From the NCBI GenBank assembly GCA_945862125.1, contig CAMAYC010000002.1, forward strand, positions 1-64,000: 64,000 nucleotides of DNA. Reading direction: 5' to 3'. The notes under the pieces are model-generated. The model did no database searches. It saw only the letters and a list, made by a program, of their open reading frames with translations, and was not told the origin of the DNA. This document shows positions 53,565-64,000 of this stretch, piece by piece (the stretch's first letter is position 1; each line of letters begins with the position of its first letter). The DNA is from Reyranella massiliensis 521. GTDB lineage: Bacteria; Pseudomonadota; Alphaproteobacteria; Reyranellales; Reyranellaceae. The position numbers and the translations under genes are program-made.

Positions 53565-54944
53565 ATGGAAAGCGCCATCAGCCTGTTTACGACCTACCTG
53601 CCGTACTTTGTCCTGGTGCTTACGCTGCTCGTGTTCATTCACGAGTTTGGTCATTACTGGGTTGCGCGCCGCTTCGGCATTCATGCCGAGGTCTTTTCGA
53701 TCGGATTCGGTCCTGAGCTGTTCGGCTGGACGGACCGCCGGGGTACGCGATGGAAAGTGTCCGCCATCCCGCTCGGCGGCTATGTGAAGTTTCTGGGCGA
53801 CAACGACGAGACCAGTACGACTCCGTCGGAAGCGGCACTTTCGGGCGCGCCCGTGAAGGGCGCTTTTTTCTCCAAGCCGCTTTATGCGCGGGCCGCTGTG
53901 GTGCTCGGAGGGCCGGCGGCCAATCTGCTGTTCGCTTTCCTTGTTCTAACAGTGGTGTTCTTTATTGCGGGTGAACCGTACTCGCCGGCCACCGTCGCGG
54001 TTCAGGTCAATGGGCCGGCCGCCAAGGCGGGCATGCGTACTGGCGACGAGATCGTTCGCCTCGCCGATCGGCGCATCGACCGTTATGAGGACATCCAGGA
54101 CTCGCAGTTCCTCTATTGGGCGAAGCCGATGGCGGTGGAATACCGCCGCGGTAACCAGCTGCTCCAAGGTGAGATCGTGCCGCAATTCTGCGAGCGCACG
54201 GACCGTTACAACAACACGCTGCGGTACGGTGAGTTGGGACTGGATCAGCTCATCCGCCCTGTCGTCGGTGGATTTGCGCCGAATGGCCCGGCCGAGGCGG
54301 CCGGCCTCAAGGTCGGCGATCTGCTGCTCGAAATCGACGGCAAGCCCGTCGAGTATTTTTCGCGCATCCCTGAACTGATCGGCGCGCGTGCGGGTCAGCC
54401 TCTGGTGGTGAAGTACGACCGCGACGGTCGGCGCGAGGAGACGACGATCGTTCCTATTGCCGACAAGGTGGTCGATTGCGCCGGCAAGGAACAGGTCGTC
54501 GGACGTCTCCGCATCCGTCCGGCGGGCGTTACGGAATTCCGGAGCCACGGCGTGCTGGGCGCGATGGGGGCAGGTGTGCGCGCCGTCTGGGGCATGACAA
54601 CGATGTTCTATACATCGATGGCTCAGATTCTGACGGCCACCCGCCCGGTCGACGAACTGGGTGGGCCGATCCGCATCGCCAAGGCGGCCGGTGAGGCATC
54701 GCACGCCGGCTGGATTGGAATTCTTAACCTCGTGATTGCCCTGTCGGTCGTGCTGGGCGTGTTCAATTTACTCCCGGTGCCGATGCTCGATGGCGGTCAT
54801 TTGGCGATGTACCTCTACGAGGCGGTGCGGGGAAAGCCGCTCAGCCTCAAGGCGCAGGAATTTGGTTTGAGGGTTGGTTTTGCCCTGGTGATCGGCATGG
54901 CCTTGGTGGCGACATTCAATGACATAAGGCTCCTGCTGAAGTGA
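53565..54944 (+). CDS. rseP: Site-2 intramembrane zinc metalloprotease RseP/MmpA
   Basis: LLVFIHEFGHYWVARRFGI; two PDZ-like segments; LLPVPMLDGGHLAMYLYEA. Confidence 0.95.
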   Translation: MESAISLFTTYLPYFVLVLTLLVFIHEFGHYWVARRFGIHAEVFSIGFGPELFGWTDRRGTRWKVSAIPLGGYVKFLGDNDETSTTPSEAALSGAPVKGAFFSKPLYARAAVVLGGPAANLLFAFLVLTVVFFIAGEPYSPATVAVQVNGPAAKAGMRTGDEIVRLADRRIDRYEDIQDSQFLYWAKPMAVEYRRGNQLLQGEIVPQFCERTDRYNNTLRYGELGLDQLIRPVVGGFAPNGPAEAAGLKVGDLLLEIDGKPVEYFSRIPELIGARAGQPLVVKYDRDGRREETTIVPIADKVVDCAGKEQVVGRLRIRPAGVTEFRSHGVLGAMGAGVRAVWGMTTMFYTSMAQILTATRPVDELGGPIRIAKAAGEASHAGWIGILNLVIALSVVLGVFNLLPVPMLDGGHLAMYLYEAVRGKPLSLKAQEFGLRVGFALVIGMALVATFNDIRLLLK

Positions 54945-55054
54945 CCGAATGGTCGCCGGGTGGGGGGCGAATCGGGAACAAAAATGGTGGCTAAGCCATT
55001 GATCCCGGTCTATGAAACGACGTTCCTGAGTATGGCCATCGGCAGGTCTGGAAG

Positions 55055-57361
55055 ATGCCGGGGGTGAGTTTGATCGTTCGTTGGGCCGTACTGGCCATCG
55101 CCTTAGTTTTCGCATTCGCCTCCACGGCGCACGCCCAGCGCGGTGCTGCTGCTGGGGGCACGATTTCGGCTGTTCAGATTCAGGGTAATGTTCGCGCCGA
55201 GCGCGAGACCATCCGGTCCTACCTTCAGCTCAAAGAAGGTCAGCCCTACGATACCGCTGCCGCCGACCGTTCCCTGAAGGCCTTGTTCGGGACGGGGTTG
55301 TTCTCGGATGTGGTGATCGAGATGCAAGGCTCGACCCTGGTGGTCAAGGTCACGGAAAATCCGATCATCAACCGCGTCGCCTTCGAGGGTAACAGCAAGA
55401 TCGATGACGACAAGCTGCGCGATGAAGTGCAATCGCGAGCCCGTCAGGTCTTTACGCGAGCGCGCGTGCAGTCCGACGTCGAACGCATCCTCACCATTTA
55501 TCGCCGCAGCGGCCGCTACAACGCATCGGTCGACCCCAAGATCATCAATCTGGAGCAGGGTCGTGTCGATCTCGTCTTCGAAATCAACGAAGGCGACGTA
55601 ACGGGCATCAAGCGCATCACGTTTGTAGGTAACGAGGCGTTCAGTGACGGCACTTTGCGCGGCAAGATCCGGACCGCGGAGAGCGCCTGGTGGCGCTTCC
55701 TGTCCTCCGATGACCGCTTCGACCCGGACCGCATCAATCTCGATCGTGAGCTGCTGCGCAAGTTCTACCTTTCCGAGGGTTATGCGGAATTTCGCGTCGT
55801 GTCGGCCGTGGCCGAATTGTCACCGAACCGGGATGGATTCTTCCTCACCTTCACGATCAATGAGGGCGATCGCTACAAGTTCGGCGAGGTGGACGTTTCG
55901 ACTCGCTTCCCGGGGCTGGATGTCGATGTCCTGAAGACCTATCTGCCGATGAGCGAAGGCGACTGGTATGATGCCACCGACGTGGAAAAGACCATCGCCA
56001 CGCTAACCGACGTCGTTGGCGCGCTGGGCTATGCCTTCGTCGAAGTCCGCCCGAATATCCGGCGCAACAAGGACAACAAGACGGTCGATGTGTCCTTCGA
56101 GGTCCAGGAAGGGCCTCGTGTATATGTCGAGCGCATCAACATTTCGGGCAATACGCGTACCCTGGACAGGGTGATCCGGCGCGAGTTCCGTCTTGCCGAG
56201 GGCGATGCCTTCAGCTCAGCGAAGCTTCGCCGCAGCCAAGAACGCCTGCGTGCCCTCGGTTTCTTCGAGAAAGTCGACGTTTCGGCGGCGCCTGGCTCGG
56301 CACCCGACAAGACCAATCTCGAAGTCCAGGTGGTGGAACAGAGCACCGGCGAAATCTCGTTCGGTGCTGGCTATTCGACCACGGCCGGTATCGTCGGCGA
56401 CATCTCGATCAAGGAGCGCAATCTCCTGGGCAAGGGCCAGGAAGTTCGCCTCGGATTGTCGTTGGGTACCTTGAGCACGAACATCGATTTCAGCTTTACC
56501 GAGCCATATTTTCTCGACCGCAACATGGTGGCCGGTTTCGACATCTTCCGGACATCCAACGATCGGCAGTCGGTTGCCAATTATAGCGATGCCAGCATCG
56601 GCTTTGCTTTGCGCAGCGGCTGGGCCTACAGCGAATATACGCGGCAGATCGTCCGTTACACCCTGCGGCAGACGAACATCTACAACGTGACGCCGTGGGC
56701 GTCGCCCGTCGTGCAGGCCCAGGCAGGTTATGCGACGGTTTCGGAGGTTTCCGAGACGATCGCGTGGGATACCCGCGACCAGCGGATCAACACCACGAAA
56801 GGATTTTTGCTGCGTAATACCGTGGCGGTTGCAGGCGCCATCGGGACTGAGCAATACGCCCGCACGACCGCCGACGCAGTATACTTCCAGAGCCTTGGCC
56901 TCGAGGATGTCGTGATATCGGTCGGCGGCTCGTTCGGTGTCGTCGTGCCGTACAACAACACCTACATCAAGCTGAACAACCTGTTCTTCCTGGGCGGCGA
57001 CAATCTGCGTGGTTTTGCCGTAGCGGGTGTCGGCCCGCGCGACGCTGGTACTGCCGATTCCTTGGGTGGTCAGTATTTTTACACAACGACCACCGAGCTC
57101 AGCTTCCCGCTCTACGGCATTCCCAAGGAACTCGGCCTCCTTGGCAAGGTGTTCGTCGATACCGGCTCCCTTTGGGGAAATCAGGCAGAAGGTTTCGGGG
57201 CGTCGGTTCTCGACAGCCAATTGATGCGGGTGGGCACCGGCTTCGGAGTTCAATGGATATCGCCATTCGGGCCGATCCGGGTAGACTATAGCTTCCCGAT
57301 TGTTCAGGAGAGTTGGGATAAGACGCAGAATTTCAGGTTCAGCTTCGGAACACGGTTCTGA
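55055..57361 (+). CDS. bamA: Outer membrane protein assembly factor BamA
   Basis: 768 aa, signal peptide, tandem POTRA, C-terminal [30 protein letters not shown]. Confidence 0.97.
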   Translation: MPGVSLIVRWAVLAIALVFAFASTAHAQRGAAAGGTISAVQIQGNVRAERETIRSYLQLKEGQPYDTAAADRSLKALFGTGLFSDVVIEMQGSTLVVKVTENPIINRVAFEGNSKIDDDKLRDEVQSRARQVFTRARVQSDVERILTIYRRSGRYNASVDPKIINLEQGRVDLVFEINEGDVTGIKRITFVGNEAFSDGTLRGKIRTAESAWWRFLSSDDRFDPDRINLDRELLRKFYLSEGYAEFRVVSAVAELSPNRDGFFLTFTINEGDRYKFGEVDVSTRFPGLDVDVLKTYLPMSEGDWYDATDVEKTIATLTDVVGALGYAFVEVRPNIRRNKDNKTVDVSFEVQEGPRVYVERINISGNTRTLDRVIRREFRLAEGDAFSSAKLRRSQERLRALGFFEKVDVSAAPGSAPDKTNLEVQVVEQSTGEISFGAGYSTTAGIVGDISIKERNLLGKGQEVRLGLSLGTLSTNIDFSFTEPYFLDRNMVAGFDIFRTSNDRQSVANYSDASIGFALRSGWAYSEYTRQIVRYTLRQTNIYNVTPWASPVVQAQAGYATVSEVSETIAWDTRDQRINTTKGFLLRNTVAVAGAIGTEQYARTTADAVYFQSLGLEDVVISVGGSFGVVVPYNNTYIKLNNLFFLGGDNLRGFAVAGVGPRDAGTADSLGGQYFYTTTTELSFPLYGIPKELGLLGKVFVDTGSLWGNQAEGFGASVLDSQLMRVGTGFGVQWISPFGPIRVDYSFPIVQESWDKTQNFRFSFGTRF

Positions 57362-57378
57362 GCAGGGATGGCGGTAGA

Positions 57379-57855
57379 ATGAACATCCAGAACGACAAAG
57401 CGAGCCTCTCGACAGCTACTTCCGTCGACATCAAGCGCATCCTGCAGATGATTCCGCATCGCTATCCGATGCTGATGGTGGATCGCGTCACCGACATGCA
57501 ACTCGACCACAGCGCCGTCGGGATCAAGAACGTCAGCATCAATGAGCCCTTCTTCCAGGGACATTTTCCGTCCGAGCCCGTCATGCCGGGCGTTCTGATC
57601 GTAGAAGCCATGGCGCAGACGGCGGCGGTGCTGGTCGTGGCCACGTTCGGCGGCGAGTCGGAAGGCAAGCTGGTTTACTTCATGTCGATCGATGGTGTGA
57701 GGTTCCGCCGCCCGGTGTTGCCGGGGGACCGCCTCGAGTTGCATGTCGAGAAGATTCAGAGCCGGGCCAACGTCTGGAAATTCTCCGGCAAGGCGATGGT
57801 CGAAGGCAAGCTAGCGGCCGAGGCGACATTCGCGGCCATGATTCGCGACAGGTAG
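57379..57855 (+). CDS. fabZ: 3-hydroxyacyl-[acyl-carrier-protein] dehydratase FabZ
   Basis: [38 protein letters not shown]. Confidence 0.97.
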   Translation: MNIQNDKASLSTATSVDIKRILQMIPHRYPMLMVDRVTDMQLDHSAVGIKNVSINEPFFQGHFPSEPVMPGVLIVEAMAQTAAVLVVATFGGESEGKLVYFMSIDGVRFRRPVLPGDRLELHVEKIQSRANVWKFSGKAMVEGKLAAEATFAAMIRDR

Positions 57856-57865
57856 GGAGAGGGAC

Positions 57866-58273
<408 letters not shown>

Positions 58274-58285
58274 CAGGGCGGTCTG

Positions 58286-58486
58286 CTAGAACGAGCGCAG
58301 ACCCAGGAACACAAGTCCAAACACAACGGGCACGAGTCCGAACGCCAGCAGGCGCCTTATCGTGCCGTAGCGGTGGTGGTTGTCATTCGCTGGCCGGCCG
58401 AGCCGCACGACGCGCGGCATCGGCCTCGGCTTCTGGGTGACCGCCCAGGTCGCCGCCCGGTTCGGTCCAAATGATGATCTCGCCAT
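58286..58486 (-). CDS. Small hypothetical membrane protein (66 aa)
   Basis: Basic N-terminus with VRLGRPANDN, then one TM helix LLAFGLVPVVFGLVFLGL. Confidence 0.5.
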   Translation of the reverse strand: MARSSFGPNRAATWAVTQKPRPMPRVVRLGRPANDNHHRYGTIRRLLAFGLVPVVFGLVFLGLRSF

Positions 58487-58526
58487 GTCTTTTCGCTTTC
58501 CTCCCTGGATCGCGAACTAGCGCGTA

Positions 58527-59825
<1,299 letters not shown>

Positions 59826-59945
59826 TGGGTGAACTCTTTTCAGCTCGATTCAGGCAAGGCGCAGAGCCGCGTTGGAGGCGGTGTCGCCGGGTTCGCGGGC
59901 ACCCTAACAAGCCACCTCCGGAGGCGCAATTGTGGCGGCGGACCG

Positions 59946-60836
59946 CTATTTCGCGGCGCGTAGCCGGGCCGTTATCCGGCCGTCGATGGCGGCCAGGCCG
60001 AGGCCGATCAGGGCCATTCCCGCGAGCTGCCGAAGTTCTAGGTGCTCGCCGAGGAAGGCGGCGCCGAGCAGGATCGCGGTGACCGGTATCAGGAATGTAA
60101 CAAGAAGCAGATTGATCGCGCCGGCAGCGGCAAGGATGCGGAAATAAAGCACGTAGGCGAGGGCGGTCGACAGCAGCGCCAAGCCGGCCAGCGCCGCCCA
60201 GACGATGCCTGACGGCGGGCTCGCCAGCTCCCAGGGCCGGTCGACGAACAGCATGATCGGCAGAATCAACATCCCACTGGCGGTAACCTGTCCGGCCGCG
60301 GCCTGCATCGGCGCCACGCCCATGGCCTGGAAGCGACGGCCGTAGACGCCGGCGAAGGCGTAGGAGAGGGCGGCGGCCAGGCAGGCGATCTGGCCCCAGA
60401 TACTTCCGCCGAGGTCGGGCCCAATCAGGATGGCGACGCCTGCGAGCCCCGCCAGCACGCCGAACAGTTTCCGAACCGTCATCCGTTCGTCACGGGTGAG
60501 GGCATGGGCCACCAGCACGGTGAAGAGCGGCGTCGTGGCGTTCAGGATCGAGGCGAGGCCCGAGGTGATCGTCGTTTGGCCCCAGAAGATCAGGCTGAAG
60601 GGCAGGGCGTTGTTGAGCGCGCCCATGACCACGAGTTGCCGCCAGGGCGTGCTGGCCCGCCATAGACTCTGCCCGACGGCCGATGCCACGACGTTGAGCG
60701 CAAGCGCGGCAAGGCCCACGCGAAAGAAGACGACGGTGAAAGGCCCGAGTTCGGCCAGCGCCACCTTGGCGAAGAAGAACGAGCCGCCCCACAGGGTCGA
60801 CAGCAGGATGAGGAGAGACCATTCGCGGGCGCGCAT
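59946..60836 (-). CDS. DMT-superfamily EamA-type transporter
   Basis: 296 aa, about 10 TM helices, LSTLWGGSFFFAKVAL and duplicated EamA architecture. Confidence 0.9.
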   Translation of the reverse strand: MRAREWSLLILLSTLWGGSFFFAKVALAELGPFTVVFFRVGLAALALNVVASAVGQSLWRASTPWRQLVVMGALNNALPFSLIFWGQTTITSGLASILNATTPLFTVLVAHALTRDERMTVRKLFGVLAGLAGVAILIGPDLGGSIWGQIACLAAALSYAFAGVYGRRFQAMGVAPMQAAAGQVTASGMLILPIMLFVDRPWELASPPSGIVWAALAGLALLSTALAYVLYFRILAAAGAINLLLVTFLIPVTAILLGAAFLGEHLELRQLAGMALIGLGLAAIDGRITARLRAAK

Positions 60837-60868
60837 GGCCCGCTGGTCTCACGGCGGCCGGCTTCGAT

Positions 60869-60930
60869 CTATCCGCTGGCCGCCAGCAATCGCGTCTTGC
60901 TCTCGGCGATGCCCAGCACCACCGGCACTC
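60869..60930 (-). pseudogene. Diverged duplicate of the gltX 3' end (remnant) directly downstream of glnS
   Basis: Minus-strand translation VPVVLGIAESKTRLLAASG* versus gltX C-terminus [19 protein letters not shown]; about 46/60 nt identical by hand alignment to 62746-62805. Confidence 0.65.
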
Positions 60931-62628
60931 CTAACCCTGCACCTGCACCTTCGCCCAGGTGTCCCGCAGTTCGATCGTGCGGTTGAACACCAGAGCGTCC
61001 GGCCGGCTCTCCAGGTCCGGGCAAAAATAGCCCAGCCGCTCGAACTGCACGGCTTCCCCTTCAGGCGTCTCTGCCAATGCGGGCTCCAGCAGCGCGTCCG
61101 ACAGGACTTCGAGCGAGCCTGGATTCAGGTCGGCGTCGAGATCACCACCGGCGCCAGGGTCAGGCCGATTGAAGAGCGTGCTGTACAATCGGACTTCGGC
61201 GGGAAGAGCGTCCCGTGCGGACACCCAGTGCAGGGTGGCCTTCACCTTTCGACCGTCCGGCGCGTTGCCGCCGCGGCTCGCGGGATCGTAGGTGCAACGC
61301 AGTTCCACGACGTCGCCGACGGCATCCCTGACCACCTCGCGGCAGGTCACGAGATAGGCGTAGCGCAACCTGACCTCTCGTCCCACGGCCAGCCGGAAGA
61401 ACTTGTTCGACGGATTCTCCATGAAGTCGTCGCGCTCGACGAAGATTTCCCTGCCGAAGCGAAGGCGACGCGTGCCCGCGCCTGGATTCCCCGGATGGTT
61501 GACGGCCTCCAGCTCTTCAACGTGGTCTTCGGGCAAATTCTCGATCACGAGCTTGAGCGGCCGCAGGACCGCCATGCGCCGCTCAGCCGCCTGATTGAGA
61601 TGATCGCGTATCGCATGATCGAACATGGCCAGATCGACGACACTGTTGGCCTTGGACATGCCGATGCGCCGAACGAAGTCGCGGATCGCCGCCGGCGGCA
61701 CACCGCGGCGGCGCAGGCCTGCGAGAGTCGGCATGCGCGGATCGTCCCAGCCACTGACGATGCCGCGCCGCACCAGATCCGTCAGGTAGCGCTTGGAAAG
61801 GACAGTGTAGCCGATATTGAGGCGGGCAAATTCAGTCTGGCGCGGGCGCGCCGGAACCGGCAAGTGGTCAAGGAACCATTCGTAGAGCGGACGATGGTCC
61901 GCGAACTCCAGCGTGCAGAGCGAGTGGGTGACGTGTTCCAAGGCGTCGGACTGGCCGTGCGCGAAATCGTAAGTCGGGTATATGCACCACTGCGTCCCGG
62001 TACGCGGGTGAGCCACATGCAGTATGCGATACAGCACGGGGTCACGCAGGTTCATGTTGCCGGACGCAAGGTCGATCTTCGCCCGCAGCACGCAGGCGCC
62101 GTTGGCAAACTTGCCGGCGCGCATATCGCGAAACAGGCTGAGATTCGCTTCCACCGAGCGGTCGCGATCTGGCGAGGCGCGGCCCGGTTCCGTCAGCGTG
62201 CCGCGCATCGCCCGCATCTCGTCGGGCGGCGTGTCGTCGACATAGGCGAGGCCGGCGCGAATGAGGTGCTCTGCCCAGTCGTACAACGTCTGGAAATAAT
62301 CCGACGCATGATACAGATGCTCGCCCCAGTCGAAGCCAAGCCAGCGTACGTCTCGCTTGATGGCGTCGATAAACTCCTGCTCCTCCTTCACGGGGTTGGT
62401 ATCGTCAAAGCGAAGGTGGCAGCGGCCGCCATATTCGGTCGCAAGTCCGAAATTCAGGCAGATCGACTTTGCGTGGCCGAGATGCAGATAGCCGTTCGGC
62501 TCCGGCGGAAAGCGAGTAACGATGCTCTGCACTTGTCCGCGGGCGAGATCGGCTTGAACTAGGTCGCGAATGAAATCCCTGACCTCTTCGTTCGCAGCGG
62601 CCTCCAGCATCGTCTTCTTGTCATCCAT
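60931..62628 (-). CDS. glnS: Glutaminyl-tRNA synthetase
   Basis: 565 aa; RFPPEPNGYLHLGHAKSICLNFGLA (HIGH region), VLSKRYL (KMSKS-like), C-terminal beta-barrel domains. Confidence 0.96.
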   Translation of the reverse strand: MDDKKTMLEAAANEEVRDFIRDLVQADLARGQVQSIVTRFPPEPNGYLHLGHAKSICLNFGLATEYGGRCHLRFDDTNPVKEEQEFIDAIKRDVRWLGFDWGEHLYHASDYFQTLYDWAEHLIRAGLAYVDDTPPDEMRAMRGTLTEPGRASPDRDRSVEANLSLFRDMRAGKFANGACVLRAKIDLASGNMNLRDPVLYRILHVAHPRTGTQWCIYPTYDFAHGQSDALEHVTHSLCTLEFADHRPLYEWFLDHLPVPARPRQTEFARLNIGYTVLSKRYLTDLVRRGIVSGWDDPRMPTLAGLRRRGVPPAAIRDFVRRIGMSKANSVVDLAMFDHAIRDHLNQAAERRMAVLRPLKLVIENLPEDHVEELEAVNHPGNPGAGTRRLRFGREIFVERDDFMENPSNKFFRLAVGREVRLRYAYLVTCREVVRDAVGDVVELRCTYDPASRGGNAPDGRKVKATLHWVSARDALPAEVRLYSTLFNRPDPGAGGDLDADLNPGSLEVLSDALLEPALAETPEGEAVQFERLGYFCPDLESRPDALVFNRTIELRDTWAKVQVQG

Positions 62629-62745
62629 TTACCTGTCACCTCCACGCGGCCACGTGCGCGAGCAAGCCAATTGTAACATTGCTAGCGCGGTCGGCTATGT
62701 CTCGACCACCCCTGTTCAAGCACAAAAGGGTGCCGCGGCGTCGTT

Positions 62746-64000
62746 CTATGCGGCAGCCGCCAGTAATCGCGCCCTGCTCTCGGCGGGCCCCAACACGGCC
62801 AGCACTTCGAAGATACCAGGCGACGCGGTCGAGCCGGTCAGTGCGACGCGGAGCGGCTGAGCGACTTGGCCGAGCTTCAGCCCGTTCGCCTCGGCGAATT
62901 TGCGCACGGATTCTTCGATCGCCTTTTCGCTCCAGTCGCACGCCTGCAGCTCCAGCGCCGGCGCGAGCTTGGCCATGACGGCACGGGCGTCGGGCGTCAG
63001 TAAGCCGCGCGCCTTGTCGTCGGAGATCGGCGGCGCGCCAGCGCGTGCGTAGAAAACAAGACTGTCCGCGAGTTCGACCAGGGTGCGGGCGCGCTGCTTG
63101 ACACCGTTCAGGCCGCGCACGATGCGCTCGCGGCCCGCGGCGTCGACGGCAGTGCCCAGCTTGGCCTCGAGCATCGGCATGACCAGAGGCAACAGTTCTG
63201 CGTCCGGCGTCTCACGCAGATAGTGCGCGTTGAGGTTGGTGAGCTTGGCGATGTCGAAGCGCGAGGCCGAGCGACCGACGCCCGCCAGGTCGAACCATTC
63301 GATTGCCTGCTCGGTCGAGATGGTCTCGTCATCGCCATGACCCCAGCCCAGGCGCAGCAGGTAGTTGCGCAGTGCCGCCGGCAGGAAGCCCATGTCGCGG
63401 TAGGCGTCGACGCCTAGTGCGCCGTGGCGCTTGCTGAGCTTGGCGCCATCGGGCCCGTGGATCAGCGGGATGTGGGCATAGACCGGCTCGGGCCAGCCCA
63501 TCGCCTTGATGATCTGGAGCTGGCGGAAGGCATTGTTCAGATGGTCGTCGCCGCGGATGACGTGCGTCACGCCCATGTCGTGATCGTCGACCACGACGGC
63601 CAGCATGTAGGTCGGCGTGCCGTCGGCCCGCAGCAGGATCATGTCGTCGAGCTGGGCGTTCTCGACTGTGACCTCGCCCTGCACGGCGTCGTTGATCACC
63701 GTCTGTCCGGTCTGCGGCGCTTTCAGGCGCACGACCGGCATGATGCCGGCGGGCGCGTCCTTGGGGTCGCGGTCGCGCCAGCGGCCGTCGTAGCGCATCG
63801 GCTTGCCAGCGGCCTTCTGGGCCGCGCGCATCTCATCCAGCTCCTGGGGCGAGGCATAGCAATGGTAGGCATTGCCGGCCGCCAGCATCTGGTTGGCGAC
63901 CTCGGCGTGCCGGGCAGCGCGGGCGAACTGGTAGGTGACTTCGCCGTCCCACGGCAGGCCGAGCCAGGAGAGGCCGTCCAGGATCGCGGCGATCGCCGGT
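62746..64000 (-). CDS. gltX: Glutamyl-tRNA synthetase, C-terminal part (5' end beyond window)
   Basis: [44 protein letters not shown]; frame open to the window end. Confidence 0.95.
   Translation of the reverse strand, partial: PAIAAILDGLSWLGLPWDGEVTYQFARAARHAEVANQMLAAGNAYHCYASPQELDEMRAAQKAAGKPMRYDGRWRDRDPKDAPAGIMPVVRLKAPQTGQTVINDAVQGEVTVENAQLDDMILLRADGTPTYMLAVVVDDHDMGVTHVIRGDDHLNNAFRQLQIIKAMGWPEPVYAHIPLIHGPDGAKLSKRHGALGVDAYRDMGFLPAALRNYLLRLGWGHGDDETISTEQAIEWFDLAGVGRSASRFDIAKLTNLNAHYLRETPDAELLPLVMPMLEAKLGTAVDAAGRERIVRGLNGVKQRARTLVELADSLVFYARAGAPPISDDKARGLLTPDARAVMAKLAPALELQACDWSEKAIEESVRKFAEANGLKLGQVAQPLRVALTGSTASPGIFEVLAVLGPAESRARLLAAAA

Noticed and set aside
60430-62562. 710-aa plus-strand ORF
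   Set aside because: Antisense to glnS and part of the transporter; composition artefact.

Overview
High-GC chromosomal window that looks alphaproteobacterial, from gene order and protein families (inference only; possibly Rhodospirillales/Reyranella-like). It is dominated by core genes: an arylsulfatase fragment and TauD/TfdA dioxygenase; hemP; a CoA-transferase/MaoC-like pair; glnA-glnB; an aminotransferase; three tandem paralogous TetR-type regulators; tRNA-His, -Leu, -Val and -Asp; nnr; tig-clpP-clpX-lon-hup; an uninterrupted 14-gene nuoA-N operon; birA-coaX-rnj-mce-DUF1467; an NCS2 permease; proS; a tandem LolC/LolE-like pair plus lolD; dnaE; DUF72; rpsB-tsf-pyrH-frr-uppS-cdsA-dxr-rseP-bamA-fabZ; gloA; gltA; a DMT transporter; glnS; and gltX (partial). 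I found no CRISPR array, transposase, integrase or phage module. The observations most worth following up are: (1) the bamA-fabZ-gltA neighbourhood lacks the lipid A genes (lpxD, lpxA, lpxI, lpxB) that usually sit there; (2) a GlnRS gene lies next to gltX, with a diverged second copy of the gltX 3' end just downstream of glnS that looks like an insertion scar; (3) the TetR paralog triplet has an exact 12-nt element, in inverted orientation, upstream of the first and third genes; (4) a highly structured intergenic region lies at 36.8-37.07 kb; (5) there are several readable sigma54/sigma32-like promoters. No single clearly new defence or biosynthetic system is visible.
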